Source of the DNA: an uncultured Lentibacter sp.
GTDB taxonomy: Bacteria > Pseudomonadota > Alphaproteobacteria > Rhodobacterales > Rhodobacteraceae
NCBI GenBank assembly: GCA_947497495.1
Contig: CANMGT010000011.1
Location: 18,484-82,483 of the forward strand
Direction of reading: 5' to 3'
DNA: 64,000 nt
Position 1 is the first letter of the stretch; every line of letters starts with the position of its first letter. Under the pieces are notes generated by a model. That model was not told the DNA's origin. It searched no databases and worked only from the letters and a program-made list of their open reading frames with translations. Of this stretch, positions 49,333 through 58,878 are shown in pieces. The position numbers were made by a program, and so were the translations under genes.

Positions 49333-50385
49333 ATGAAAACAATTCAAGGAATGGCTCCTGCTGGAGCACGCTCGTCGCGACATGCGACGGGACCGAGAGG
49401 TATTGCCCAAAGCAAATGGCAACTCCTCAAGGCAATCGAAGACATCCGAGAACCCCTCGGCTTGAAAGGCACATCTATTTCTCTTCTCAGAGCAATGATC
49501 TCTTTCTTGCGGGTGGATCATATAGATCCTGCGCGCGACGACGGCCATATTTGCTTTGCGTCAAATGCATCTCTCGCAAAACGCGCCCATGTCAGCATTC
49601 AGACCGTTGAACGCCACATTGCAAAATTGGTGTCTTTGGGCCTCCTGACCCGGAGATCAAGCGGAAACGGCAAACGTTGGGCGCGTCGAGATCGCCAAGG
49701 CAGTGTTGTCCTCGCAACGGGCCTGTCACTTTTGCCACTCGCAGAACGTTACGCTGAGTTTGTCGTCATGGCACAAACCCACGAAGACCAGAAAAACGAA
49801 CTTGGCCGGCTCAGAGACATGTGCTCAGCGGCGCTGTCAAACCTCAAAGCACGTCTCAGCGGCGTAAATTGGGACGAGGGGCTATTCTCTAAGGCGCGCA
49901 ATCTCCTAAGGCGCCAGCCCAACAAGGCCGCTTTGAGAGACCTTTTGGCTGAGATCACTGTGGAAATCTCAAGGATATCTTGCGAAGAACCAGATAATTT
50001 GAGGGGCACTGCCCCCGAAATTGAGGGGCACAAAGAGACTTCAAAGACTCAGTATGTTAAAGAAGAAACTTCTTTTAGGATTGAAGTTAATCAAGACGAA
50101 ATGGAGCGAGCCTACCCAAGGCTCTGCGCAGAACTCAGATTTGCGAAGAACCAAGAAGAGTGCCAACGCATCATGGGCGATATTGCAGGGCAGCTCAACC
50201 TTGGAGACACTTGGTATGCGATCCAAAAATTTGGCCCGGCCCTTAGCTTCATGATCCTAGGATATTTATTAGAACGCGTAGACACCATCAGCAATCACCG
50301 TGGTTACGCATTTAAATTGGCACAAGACCTTTCCAACAAGAGCCTCGATTGGCGGACATTGCTGAAAAAGCCGAAGCCAAACTAA
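49333..50385 (+). CDS. repC: RepC replication initiator
   Basis: A 350-aa initiator of the repABC system. The N-terminal DNA-binding part (SKWQLLKAIEDIREPLG, FASNASLAKRAHVSIQTVERHIAKLVSLGLLTRRSSGNG) is typical, and the C-terminal region carries PALSFMILGYLLERVDTI and the Lys-rich end. An AT-rich stretch within the gene (around 50040-50095) fits the origin, which in repABC plasmids lies inside repC. ATG 49333 is chosen; the frame is open from TTG 49297. Confidence 0.94.
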   Translation: MKTIQGMAPAGARSSRHATGPRGIAQSKWQLLKAIEDIREPLGLKGTSISLLRAMISFLRVDHIDPARDDGHICFASNASLAKRAHVSIQTVERHIAKLVSLGLLTRRSSGNGKRWARRDRQGSVVLATGLSLLPLAERYAEFVVMAQTHEDQKNELGRLRDMCSAALSNLKARLSGVNWDEGLFSKARNLLRRQPNKAALRDLLAEITVEISRISCEEPDNLRGTAPEIEGHKETSKTQYVKEETSFRIEVNQDEMERAYPRLCAELRFAKNQEECQRIMGDIAGQLNLGDTWYAIQKFGPALSFMILGYLLERVDTISNHRGYAFKLAQDLSNKSLDWRTLLKKPKPN

Positions 50386-50597
50386 TGCTACTATGATGTG
50401 GAGAGCTGACATGATGACCAAACCCAGATCGGATGGATGATGCGGGCGGTTTGTCGTCTATCGTTTGCTCACAAGCATGTCTTTGGCTTGGGATGGCTCT
50501 TTGAAGTATGGCTGGTTTCAGCGTTAAAAACGCCTTTAATCGCCAAATCTTAAAGAGTTGTTGCGTAATGCTTTAGGAAAAAGCTACTTTAAGCGCT

Positions 50598-51419
50598 ATG
50601 AACGCTGAAAATACAGGAAAACTAAAGGGCGTACTCAATGCCGTCCCAAATGGCTACTTGGTTGATGCCAAGTGGCTGACACAGCATGGCATTGCCTACG
50701 AAACTTTCCGAGATTACGTAAACAGAGGTTGGTTGATCCGTGTCGCCCAAGGCGTCTTTAAGAGGCCAGATGGAAATACCCTTCCAGAAGACCTCATAGC
50801 TTGGAAAGCTTGTCTGGTCTCGCTGCAACATATCATGAAGCGGGATCTACATCTTGGTGGCATAAGCGCTTTGGCACAGCTCGGGTATAGCCACTACCTT
50901 CCACTTGGTGAGAGTGCACAGGTTTGGGTCTACGGGGCCGACATACCAACCTGGCTTGTCAAGCTCCCGCTCAACGCAAAAATAACAACACGAAAGCTGA
51001 CACTCTTTGCCGATCCATCACTCGGGCTGACGGAAGGCACTGCCAATAGCCGCGACATGGTCCAGAACGATTGGCAGTTGATCATATCAACGCCTGAGCG
51101 CGCGATACTGGAAGCACTTGATGAGCTGCCAGATAAGGAAAGCTTCCACAATCTCGACATGATCTTTGAGGGTTTGACAACGCTGCGTCCGCGTTTGTTG
51201 ACGCAGCTTTTGAACAGCTGCCGAAAGATCAAAACCAAACGCCTGTTCTTTGTGTTCGCTGACAAACACAATCACGCCTGGAACAAACAAATTGATGCCG
51301 CTGATTTCGACCTTGGCAAAGGGGATCGAGCTCTCGTGAAGGGTGGTAAAATTCATCCGAACTATCGGATCATGGTGCCAAAAGACTTTATCCCAGTGAA
51401 GACCACTGATGGCCCGTGA
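50598..51419 (+). CDS. abiEi: AbiEi-type antitoxin/regulator
   Basis: A 273-aa protein of the AbiEi family, the antitoxin of a type IV toxin-antitoxin system that gives abortive infection against phage. It has an N-terminal winged-helix region (VPNGYLVDAKWLTQHGIAYETFRDYVNRGWLIRV, GVFKRP), then LHLGGISALAQLGYSHYLPLGES and STPERAILEALDELPD, hallmarks of the family. It overlaps the toxin gene by 11 bp. It probably also represses the operon. Confidence 0.9.
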   Translation: MNAENTGKLKGVLNAVPNGYLVDAKWLTQHGIAYETFRDYVNRGWLIRVAQGVFKRPDGNTLPEDLIAWKACLVSLQHIMKRDLHLGGISALAQLGYSHYLPLGESAQVWVYGADIPTWLVKLPLNAKITTRKLTLFADPSLGLTEGTANSRDMVQNDWQLIISTPERAILEALDELPDKESFHNLDMIFEGLTTLRPRLLTQLLNSCRKIKTKRLFFVFADKHNHAWNKQIDAADFDLGKGDRALVKGGKIHPNYRIMVPKDFIPVKTTDGP

Positions 51420-52326
51420 ACCCTATGCCGCACAGGTGGCCCTCCTGGTTCGGGTATTGCCGTTCGTTGCGGCAGAGGATGCCTTCGCTCTTAAGGGCGG
51501 CACAGCCATAAATCTGTTCTATCGAGAATTACCACGGCTGTCTGTTGACATCGATTTGACCTATCTGCCGATCAAAGAGCGCGTCAAAAGCCTTGCGGAT
51601 ATCAACGCTGCGATGAACCGTTTGGTGACATCGATTGAGGCCGGTGTGCCGCACTCAAAAGCCCGGCGCATAGAAGGTGGTGGGGGAGGGGCCACTCGGG
51701 TGGCCGTAAGGCTTGGCTCTGCTGAAATCAAAATCGAGACTTCACCTGTGACGCGTGGCGCCATCCACCCACCGAAGCTAATGACTGTTTCGGACGCTGT
51801 TCAGAACGAGTTCGGATTTGCAGAAACCCAAGTTGTCTCCTTTGGGGATCTCTACGGTGGCAAGCTTCATGCGGCACTTGACCGCCAGCACCCACGTGAC
51901 TTGTTTGATGTCAAACTGCTCTACGAACACGAAGGCCTGCCCGACGAGCTTTTTCGGACGTTCCTGATCTATGTTGCCAGCTCTCCCCGGCCCGCCCATG
52001 AACTATTGAACCCAAACTTGGCGGACATAGAACAATCCTATGCGCGGGAATTTTTCGGCATGACAAAAGACCCGATCAGCCTGGATCTACTTATCGACGT
52101 TCGGACGCAGTTGGTTGACGACATACAATCGCGTCTCGATGAAAATGCCCAAACCTTCTTGCTGAGCTTGCAGGATGCGGTGCCGGACTTTCAGGCCATC
52201 GGCCTACCTCAGGCCGCTGAACTGCCGGCCGTCAAATGGAAGCTTCTCAATCTCCAAAAGCTGATCGCAGACAACCCGTCTAAGCACGCCGAACAAAAAG
52301 CTCTGTTGCTCGAGCTTTGGACTTAA
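51409..52326 (+). CDS. abiEii: AbiEii-type nucleotidyltransferase toxin
   Basis: A 305-aa nucleotidyltransferase toxin (AbiEii/AbiGii). The catalytic region is clear: ALKGGTAINLFY and the DxD in RLSVDIDLTY, with KIETSP and FGDLYGGKLHAALDRQHPRDLFDVKLL downstream. It pairs with the AbiEi gene 11 bp upstream-overlapping. On a plasmid it can act as addiction module and phage defence. Confidence 0.92.
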   Translation: MAREPYAAQVALLVRVLPFVAAEDAFALKGGTAINLFYRELPRLSVDIDLTYLPIKERVKSLADINAAMNRLVTSIEAGVPHSKARRIEGGGGGATRVAVRLGSAEIKIETSPVTRGAIHPPKLMTVSDAVQNEFGFAETQVVSFGDLYGGKLHAALDRQHPRDLFDVKLLYEHEGLPDELFRTFLIYVASSPRPAHELLNPNLADIEQSYAREFFGMTKDPISLDLLIDVRTQLVDDIQSRLDENAQTFLLSLQDAVPDFQAIGLPQAAELPAVKWKLLNLQKLIADNPSKHAEQKALLLELWT

Positions 52327-52660
52327 CTGTGGCGATGCAAGCGTCCTGCTGCGCGCGACGGTGAATTCACGCAAGCATTCCGTTCGCGCGTGGCGGTTTG
52401 GCCGCCGTGAAAAACTTCGCGCGCCACCTGAAAAAACCAGCCTTTGTACGACGCGAAAACACGAGGTTTATTTGCGGGAGCTGCGCTGTTCGTTGGTGAG
52501 GCTGCTAGCGCGATGGCACCCACATAGGGTCGGCGAAATATCAAATCATGCAAAAAGAATAATTGTGCAATTTGTTATATTGATATATGAGGGAAGGAGA
52601 AGAGAAGGACGTTGGCAGGATATGCCACTTGTCTGCGACTTTTGTCCGAGGGGTCTAGAG
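52327..52660. other. Transfer-origin region
   Basis: About 330 bp between abiEii and the mobilisation accessory gene. It has an AT-rich part (52540-52590) typical of oriT regions and the nick-like sequence at 52614-52626. GC-rich repeats (CGCGCG, GGCGGTTTGGCCGCC) occur in the left half. Confidence 0.65.
52614..52626. other. Putative oriT nick site
   Basis: GGCAGGATATGCC. The core CAGGATAT (reverse ATATCCTG) equals the nick-region motif of IncP and Ti-type relaxases (TATCCTG). It lies 34 bp before the accessory gene and within 700 bp of a VirD2-type relaxase. Confidence 0.7.
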
Positions 52661-53281
52661 ATGAAGACTGGAAGACCAAAACGCTTAAAGCTAGAGCAGC
52701 GCATTGAACTGGCGCGCCGCTACCATGCAGGTGAACCCCCCAAGGTCTTGGCGGAGGCTTATGGTGTGTCGCGCAGACATGTAACGCGGTTGGCCAAAGA
52801 GGAGCACGGCGAAGGCCAAGCGGTGCGTGATCCGTCTGAGAGTGTCAGTTTTCGTGCCACCCAATCCGAGCTTGAGGCTTTCGATGCGGAGTGGCGTTCG
52901 CGCGGGTTTGCCAATCGCTCCCAAGCGCTGAATGCGGTGCTCAGAGGGAGGTGTGGGTTCTTTGATGTGCCACGTGATCTGGTCGCGGAATTCTGCACCA
53001 GCTGGCGACAAGCAAAGGATGTGAGCGACGCTGGGCTGACGCTCGCGAAGGCGGTGCATCGCGGCAAGCTGATGGTGTCCGACGCGGATCGCACGGTGCT
53101 GATCGAGCTTCTTGATCTGGCGCAGTCCATGAGCCGTGAGCTTGGTCGAATGAAGGATGCGGCGCAGGCACAGCGTCATCAGGACTGGCCCAACAGGGAC
53201 GAGGGGCTGGGGCCTGACGGCGAAGGTCTGGAGGACAGCCCGCGCGCGGCGACAGGTCTGAGGTTGGTCCAAAATGGCTGA
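52661..53281 (+). CDS. Mobilisation accessory DNA-binding protein (MobC/VirC-like)
   Basis: A 206-aa protein with an HTH (PKVLAEAYGVSRRHVTRLAKEE) and a ribbon-helix-helix-like segment (SVSFRATQSELEAFDAEWRSRGFANRSQALNAVLRG). The C-terminus is helical and charged. It overlaps the relaxase gene by 8 bp. Such proteins bind oriT and help the relaxase. The long frame from 52361 is cut to ATG 52661. Confidence 0.8.
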   Translation: MKTGRPKRLKLEQRIELARRYHAGEPPKVLAEAYGVSRRHVTRLAKEEHGEGQAVRDPSESVSFRATQSELEAFDAEWRSRGFANRSQALNAVLRGRCGFFDVPRDLVAEFCTSWRQAKDVSDAGLTLAKAVHRGKLMVSDADRTVLIELLDLAQSMSRELGRMKDAAQAQRHQDWPNRDEGLGPDGEGLEDSPRAATGLRLVQNG

Positions 53282-55214
53282 CCCACTCGCCCTCTACACA
53301 TCGGTCATGGGAAAGCTCTGGGAGAACGAGCGCATTCGCGGTCAGGCCGCGGCTCGCATCGATGCGCGACTTGCCGGTCGCAGGCAGGGCCGCAGCTTCG
53401 GGCGTGTCGGCTCGATCTCGGCGCGCAACGTGGCCAAAGCCGCAACCGGCCATAGCCGCGTGGCGGTGTTCAAGCGGATCAGGGCAGGGGGTTGTAAGAC
53501 CCAAAGCAGTCTTGGTAACCAGCTCTCCTACATCAACGACAAGGCGGTCTACACGTACTCAACCATGACCAACGCGTTGACGGATGGGGTGGTCCTTTCC
53601 GAGGGTCAGAAGTCCGACGTCATTGAGGCCTGGGCCGGAACTTGGCGTGGTTCTACCAAGCTAGGCTTCACCTCTCACATGCTGCTGTCGTTTCCGACCG
53701 ACGTGACGGTCGATCAGGTGCGCGACATCGCGATGGACTGGACCGAGCATTTCTTCGAGAGCGGCAAATATGGTGATCAGTGGGACTATGTTCTCGCTGT
53801 CCATGACGACCGCGCACACAAGCACGCGCACATCATTTTGAACAATCGAGGGCTCGATCAAGGAATCTGGTTTTCTTGTTGGGCCGAGGGCGTGATGTCG
53901 CCACAGCTGATGCGCGAAAAGCAGGCCGAGATCGCGGAAGGCTACGGGGTGATGCTGGACGCCACCACGCGGCTTGAGCGCGGTATCTTTGAGAAACCCG
54001 CCGGCCTTGCGGAAATCTACCGTGCCAAAGAAGAAGCCCGGCTGCCCCGAGAGATCATCATGACGGCCGAAGCGTCTGCCGTAGCACAAGCGCAGGTGGT
54101 GGGCTTTGCCAAGGACTACAAAAACCTCGCCGATTTGCTGGATCGCATGGATCAGCGCCATATGGCTCGCGCCGTGCGCGGCATGGCCGAGAACCTTGGC
54201 ACAGGCACCCCTTGGAAGTTCACCGAAGGAGAAATCGATATGAAGGACATCAAAACCGTCGGTGATGCCATCGACTATTCCGAGCGCACGATCGAGGCGC
54301 TGCGGCTCAAAGCGGAAGAGCTTGATATAGCGGAACGCGCCACTTTCGAGGCCAAGGCGGCCCCGATTATTGCGGACTTATCGCAGATGGTGCCGGACCC
54401 TGAGTTGCGGGCACGGTTCGGCAAGAAACTGGCTGAACCTTATCCACCAGGGGCAGGAAGTGATGTGCTGATTGCCGCGCTTCAATCAGGCAATGACGAG
54501 GGCTTGCGGGAGGTTCTGGAGCAGGCGGAGGTGGCAGGCATGGACAGCCAAGACCTTGTGGCACGGATCACAGCGGGGGGCACAAAGAACTACGGCATGG
54601 CGCAAGATTGGGTTGAGCGCGATATGAACGCCGTGCTGAGCAAAGAGGGGCTGACTGTCGAGAGTGCCAGTGAGGATCAACTCGCCACAGCCTTAAAACG
54701 GGTTGATGGTGTCATGGAGGCGCTGGCAGAGCGGGCCAAAGACCTTGGCGCAGAGATCGGGATCAGCCTTTCAGATGAAGAAGCTGGAGGTCTGCCTTTG
54801 ATCGATGAGGGAGATCGGACCCCAAATCCCTATCTGCAGGATCTGGCAGACATGCTGCGTGATGGTCAGCTGACGGAGCAACAAGAAGAAACCGTCGAAC
54901 GTACCCTACAGGCGGAACTGTTCAAAGAACTCGGCGAAGAAGGCCTGTCTGAGCTGAAACGCGGCAACTACGAAGTGCTGGACGCGGTGCTGCCAAGCAA
55001 GATCGATCAGATCACCGTCACGCAGGAGTACCTTGAGATGACGTTTGAAGAAACAGGCGATCAGGTCTTCACCGATCGCGCCGCAGGCCTGCAGCAAGAC
55101 AAGGTCACCGAGATCGCCCAGCTCAAGGGTCAGGAAGATGCGCAAAGAATGGGCAAAGATCTCGGAAGAGATGCTAGCCGAGACCGAGGTCTTGAGGATG
55201 AGATGGAATTCTAA
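53274..55214 (+). CDS. virD2: VirD2-type relaxase
   Basis: A 646-aa relaxase that nicks oriT and pilots the strand. The relaxase domain occupies about residues 60-220, with the metal-binding histidine cluster His182-x-His184-x-His186 in AHKHAHIILNN and upstream Asp178/Asp179. A Tyr-containing LSYINDKAVYTYS segment near residue 90 may hold the catalytic tyrosine. The C-terminal half is acidic and helical and would carry the secretion signal. It overlaps the accessory gene and is followed 15 bp later by virD4. Confidence 0.92.
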   Translation: MADPLALYTSVMGKLWENERIRGQAAARIDARLAGRRQGRSFGRVGSISARNVAKAATGHSRVAVFKRIRAGGCKTQSSLGNQLSYINDKAVYTYSTMTNALTDGVVLSEGQKSDVIEAWAGTWRGSTKLGFTSHMLLSFPTDVTVDQVRDIAMDWTEHFFESGKYGDQWDYVLAVHDDRAHKHAHIILNNRGLDQGIWFSCWAEGVMSPQLMREKQAEIAEGYGVMLDATTRLERGIFEKPAGLAEIYRAKEEARLPREIIMTAEASAVAQAQVVGFAKDYKNLADLLDRMDQRHMARAVRGMAENLGTGTPWKFTEGEIDMKDIKTVGDAIDYSERTIEALRLKAEELDIAERATFEAKAAPIIADLSQMVPDPELRARFGKKLAEPYPPGAGSDVLIAALQSGNDEGLREVLEQAEVAGMDSQDLVARITAGGTKNYGMAQDWVERDMNAVLSKEGLTVESASEDQLATALKRVDGVMEALAERAKDLGAEIGISLSDEEAGGLPLIDEGDRTPNPYLQDLADMLRDGQLTEQQEETVERTLQAELFKELGEEGLSELKRGNYEVLDAVLPSKIDQITVTQEYLEMTFEETGDQVFTDRAAGLQQDKVTEIAQLKGQEDAQRMGKDLGRDASRDRGLEDEMEF

Positions 55215-55229
55215 AGGGAGGATGGGGAT

Positions 55230-57143
55230 ATGAGCAAAACACTCCCTCTTTGGGCAGCCTTACCGTTCGGGGCGATCTGCGGAGCCATCCTTGGCACCAT
55301 CGTTGCTAGTTTCTACTTGTCATTGGCTCTGCGCACTGGACTGGCAGGCTTCGACATGCTGGCCGTCTGGAAGGCCAGTGCCGGATTGCGCGCCGCGCAT
55401 TCAGACGCCTTCAAAGTGGCCTATGGCGCTGTCGGGTTTGGCACCATTGGCTTGGGCGTCCTTGCTCTCGCCTGGACGTGGAAAAAAGAGCGCGATGAAT
55501 ATGGCTCGGCCCATTGGCAAACCAAAACCGAGCTCGCCAAGAACGATATGCTGCACAGCCCCGGCAAAGGCTTTGTTTGCGGCAAGCTTGGGTCGCCGAA
55601 ATCAAAAGGCGGGTATATTTCTTCTGCGGTGATCCCGCATGTGATGATGGTGGCACCAACACGCGCTGGTAAGGGTGTGGGCTTTGTCATTCCGAACCTG
55701 ATGGCATTTGCGGGCTCCGTCGTGGTGCTTGATGTCAAAGGCGAAAACTTTGAAAAGACGTCTCGCTTGCGTGCTCTCAATGGTGATGAGGTTTATCGCT
55801 TCAGCCCGTTTGATTGGTCCAATGCGACGCATCGCTACAACCCACTGTCGCGCATCGCCAAAGCCCCGACATTCGCGCAGCGGTTTACGGAGGTCAGCAT
55901 TCTTGCTGACTTGTTTCTGGATAAGGACAACAAGACGCTTGATACTTTCTCGGAAGCCGGCAAATCGATCTTTGTGGCGGCCTGTCTGCTCGCAATTCAG
56001 CGTGGCACGGCCAATCTTGGCGAGGTGAACAAGATCGTCTCGGGGGGAGAGTACAAGAACGCGCAATACAAGATCTACGCCGACGAGGCTGAGGAAGCCG
56101 TTCTACGCGAGCTTTGGACCAATGCGGCCAGCGCCTCTTCGCGTTTGCTCACCTCAAACATTCAAGCGCTGATGACGGCTGGGCTTAAGCAGTGGGACAA
56201 TCCGGCGGTGCGGTCCGCCACGCAAGACAGCGACTTTGATTTTGCGACGTTCCGCAAGACGCCCCAGTCGCTCTACATTGCCGTCTCTGAGGATCACATC
56301 GCCACGTTGGCACCGCTTCTGCGCCTGATGTTTGCAGATCTGATAGCGTCGATCCGCCTAAATGAGCCGGGACCGGATGAACCTTGGCCTGTCATGATGA
56401 TGATTGATGAGTTCCAGCAGATGGGAGCAATGCCCTACCTTGAGCGCGCCATTCATTCGCTGGCGAGCTACGGGGGCAGGGTGGCGATGATTGCGCAGTC
56501 GCTGGCGTCCTTGGATCGGATCTATGGCCCAGAGGGGCGTGAAAGCCTGGAGAACGGGGCAGGGCTCAAGCTCTACATTACGCCGCGAGATCAGCGCACC
56601 GTGAAAGAGGTCTCGGCAGCGGTCGGCAGTACAACGCGTGAGGCGGTCACGCGGATGTATGGGCGTAACAAAGGGATCCTTGGGGCGACGTCGACGTCGG
56701 CACGGCTGGAAGAGCGGCCACTGCTGTCAGAAACCGAAGCGCGGCTGATGGATCCCGACGAGGTGATCATCCTCGCCTCGCCGCAGCACCCGATCAAGGC
56801 GCAGCGCATCAAGTACTATGATGATCCACTGTTCAAGGAGATGGTCGCACGGCAAGACGGTAAACCGTTTCCATATCCGCCAAGTGTAGAAGGCGTGGGG
56901 CCATGGGGTGTAAGTGATACCGAGGGTGATAGGCCTGAAATGACTGAGTCCACTGATACCGCGCCTGTAAGAGCTCGCTCAGAGCGCAGAGAGGCCCGAG
57001 GTATGCGTATGGTGCCAGTAGGACCCGAAGCGCAGCAGGAGAGCCCGCCAGAGGCTCTAGAGCGCAATGCAGACGTGCCGCAGGCATGGGAGAGGACGCT
57101 GGATCGGCAGGAAGACTTCATCGAGGATCTATTAGGTGGCTGA
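55230..57143 (+). CDS. virD4: VirD4-type coupling protein
   Basis: A 637-aa inner-membrane ATPase that hands relaxase-DNA to the secretion channel. Two N-terminal membrane helices (ICGAILGTIVASFYLSLAL and FGTIGLGVLALAWTW) precede the Walker A APTRAGKGVGFVIPN and Walker B MMMIDEFQQMGAMP. The C-terminal tail is acidic (ERTLDRQEDFIEDLLGG). It completes the mobilisation operon. Confidence 0.95.
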   Translation: MSKTLPLWAALPFGAICGAILGTIVASFYLSLALRTGLAGFDMLAVWKASAGLRAAHSDAFKVAYGAVGFGTIGLGVLALAWTWKKERDEYGSAHWQTKTELAKNDMLHSPGKGFVCGKLGSPKSKGGYISSAVIPHVMMVAPTRAGKGVGFVIPNLMAFAGSVVVLDVKGENFEKTSRLRALNGDEVYRFSPFDWSNATHRYNPLSRIAKAPTFAQRFTEVSILADLFLDKDNKTLDTFSEAGKSIFVAACLLAIQRGTANLGEVNKIVSGGEYKNAQYKIYADEAEEAVLRELWTNAASASSRLLTSNIQALMTAGLKQWDNPAVRSATQDSDFDFATFRKTPQSLYIAVSEDHIATLAPLLRLMFADLIASIRLNEPGPDEPWPVMMMIDEFQQMGAMPYLERAIHSLASYGGRVAMIAQSLASLDRIYGPEGRESLENGAGLKLYITPRDQRTVKEVSAAVGSTTREAVTRMYGRNKGILGATSTSARLEERPLLSETEARLMDPDEVIILASPQHPIKAQRIKYYDDPLFKEMVARQDGKPFPYPPSVEGVGPWGVSDTEGDRPEMTESTDTAPVRARSERREARGMRMVPVGPEAQQESPPEALERNADVPQAWERTLDRQEDFIEDLLGG

Positions 57144-57165
57144 GCCAGTGTCGAATACTGAGAGT

Positions 57166-58587
57166 TCAAGGTTCGTAGTGGCCCTTTAACTCGCGGCGGT
57201 TCTTCAGCTGTGCTGGCCGATAAGGCTTAACCTCAGTGTTTTGAGCTACCGAAACAGCCTTCATGCGTTCCAATACCGACGCATGGAGCGGAAAATCGTC
57301 ACCAACCTCGCGGATACCCGTTTTCCAACGAATTTGGAGTGGCCCCACTTTTACCATTGCCTCTTCACGGTGCTGCAATCCCAAAGGATCCGGTGAGCGA
57401 TTGAGAGCGTTCTCGTTGATTTCGATCGAAGGCACACAGTCTTTCAGCTCATCAACCATCCAGTCCAATGCGATGTCGCTTAACCGCGACTCTGCCTCAG
57501 GATAGCTACCGCCAATGTCACTGTGGCACCCGGGGAACCAGACCTGCTTAAGCCACTTAGGCTCTCTTTTGGCAGTCTCGATTGCGGCTTTCTTCGAGGC
57601 CCATCTGACCCTTGGAAAGTCAGCCCGGTCTTCGTCAATTGCCATCGCATGACGCGCATGTTGGACATCAGGGTCGAGCCATTTGTCGTAGTTGCGTTTG
57701 TTCCACGCCGCGAAATGTCCCGTTTTCCAAATCTGGGGCCAGTCCGATGGCCGGGACAGTTTCAACTTGCGATCTGGATCTTCGGAGAAAAATTTGAAGT
57801 TGTCGGCTAGGAGAGATCCAAGTTGGTAAAGCAAAGACCCAAGCAATACCGCGAGCGGAGAGAGTATCCACCAAGACCAACCCGAGAAAAATCCAATGGC
57901 AAATGCTCCAGTCACGAAAATGGTAACGCCCCAGACCAACGCGCGAACAACTGCGGTTCGCAGGGACGCTACGGTGTCGAAAACCCCGATGAACGTTGGC
58001 TGGACATTACCTTGAACATCCTCACCTTCAATAGGAAAACTTGAGTATTTCCTTCGGAAGCGACGGCCGAGTTCTTCTCGGTTCAGAAAGTACGGATTTT
58101 GGCCTCGTGGTTTTCCGGCACCGTGATTGTAAACGAACTTCACAGCGTCTTTGGCGATCTTGCGAAGTCCAGGCCCGTGTCTCGGAATAGGTGTGCCGTC
58201 AGGCATTTGAGTAGGGATGCCGCAAAGGTTCATTACGTTTGCTAAGGCTCTGACGGTATACGCGCCGCGTGAAAACCCGAACAACAACACTCGGTCACCG
58301 GGCTCATAGTGGGCGATGATTTGCTCATAGCAATCGATGATGTTGTGATCGATGCCTGTGCCGACAGCGCTTTCCAGAATTGGCTTGATGCGACCAAAGA
58401 CGCCGTCGTTCTCGCCGGTCCCAAGACCTGGATCGTAAAAGGCTATTTGTTTTTTAGGACTGATTGGAGAGTCAGGGCCAGGGCGCATGGCGCGATACAT
58501 TTTGTAAACGTTCGACAACCTTTGGTCAGGGCGTGCCCCGCCCATCTGACCAGTACCGTCAGAAAATATGCAGATATTCTTAACCAC
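57166..58587 (-). CDS. DUF2235 alpha/beta hydrolase with membrane helices
   Basis: A 473-aa DUF2235 protein, a fold shared with Tle1-type phospholipases. It has SDGTGQ near the start, the nucleophile Ser106 in GFSRGAYT, and His355/Asp357 in GCHSDIGGSYPE. Two adjacent hydrophobic helices (VWGVTIFVTGAFAIGFFSGW and WWILSPLAVLLGSLLYQLG) split the hydrolase sequence, so it is probably membrane-bound. No immunity or secretion gene is near. Placed opposite to virD4 between two transfer loci, it looks like cargo. Confidence 0.85.
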   Translation of the reverse strand: MVKNICIFSDGTGQMGGARPDQRLSNVYKMYRAMRPGPDSPISPKKQIAFYDPGLGTGENDGVFGRIKPILESAVGTGIDHNIIDCYEQIIAHYEPGDRVLLFGFSRGAYTVRALANVMNLCGIPTQMPDGTPIPRHGPGLRKIAKDAVKFVYNHGAGKPRGQNPYFLNREELGRRFRRKYSSFPIEGEDVQGNVQPTFIGVFDTVASLRTAVVRALVWGVTIFVTGAFAIGFFSGWSWWILSPLAVLLGSLLYQLGSLLADNFKFFSEDPDRKLKLSRPSDWPQIWKTGHFAAWNKRNYDKWLDPDVQHARHAMAIDEDRADFPRVRWASKKAAIETAKREPKWLKQVWFPGCHSDIGGSYPEAESRLSDIALDWMVDELKDCVPSIEINENALNRSPDPLGLQHREEAMVKVGPLQIRWKTGIREVGDDFPLHASVLERMKAVSVAQNTEVKPYRPAQLKNRRELKGHYEP

Positions 58588-58878
58588 TTTCGACCCTCCC
58601 AGATCACACGTTCAAGTTGCATGTGAGATATGGTGTTCACAAGCGAAAAACGCTTATCCAGTATATGCTGAAAGGACGGAAATTGGTTAGGACGGCCCAA
58701 AGCCGACCTCCGCGAAGGCGTCTCGATGCCGCGGTGCGGCCCGTCAGAGCCGACTTTCGCTGCGTCCGCGAGAGCTAACGATCAGCGAACTGGAACTATG
58801 CGGGACGAAGCCGACATTAGGCGTTTGAATTTCAATGTCTGGTTTTGGTGCTTCGCATTTCCGGCACCCTGCTTTTGT

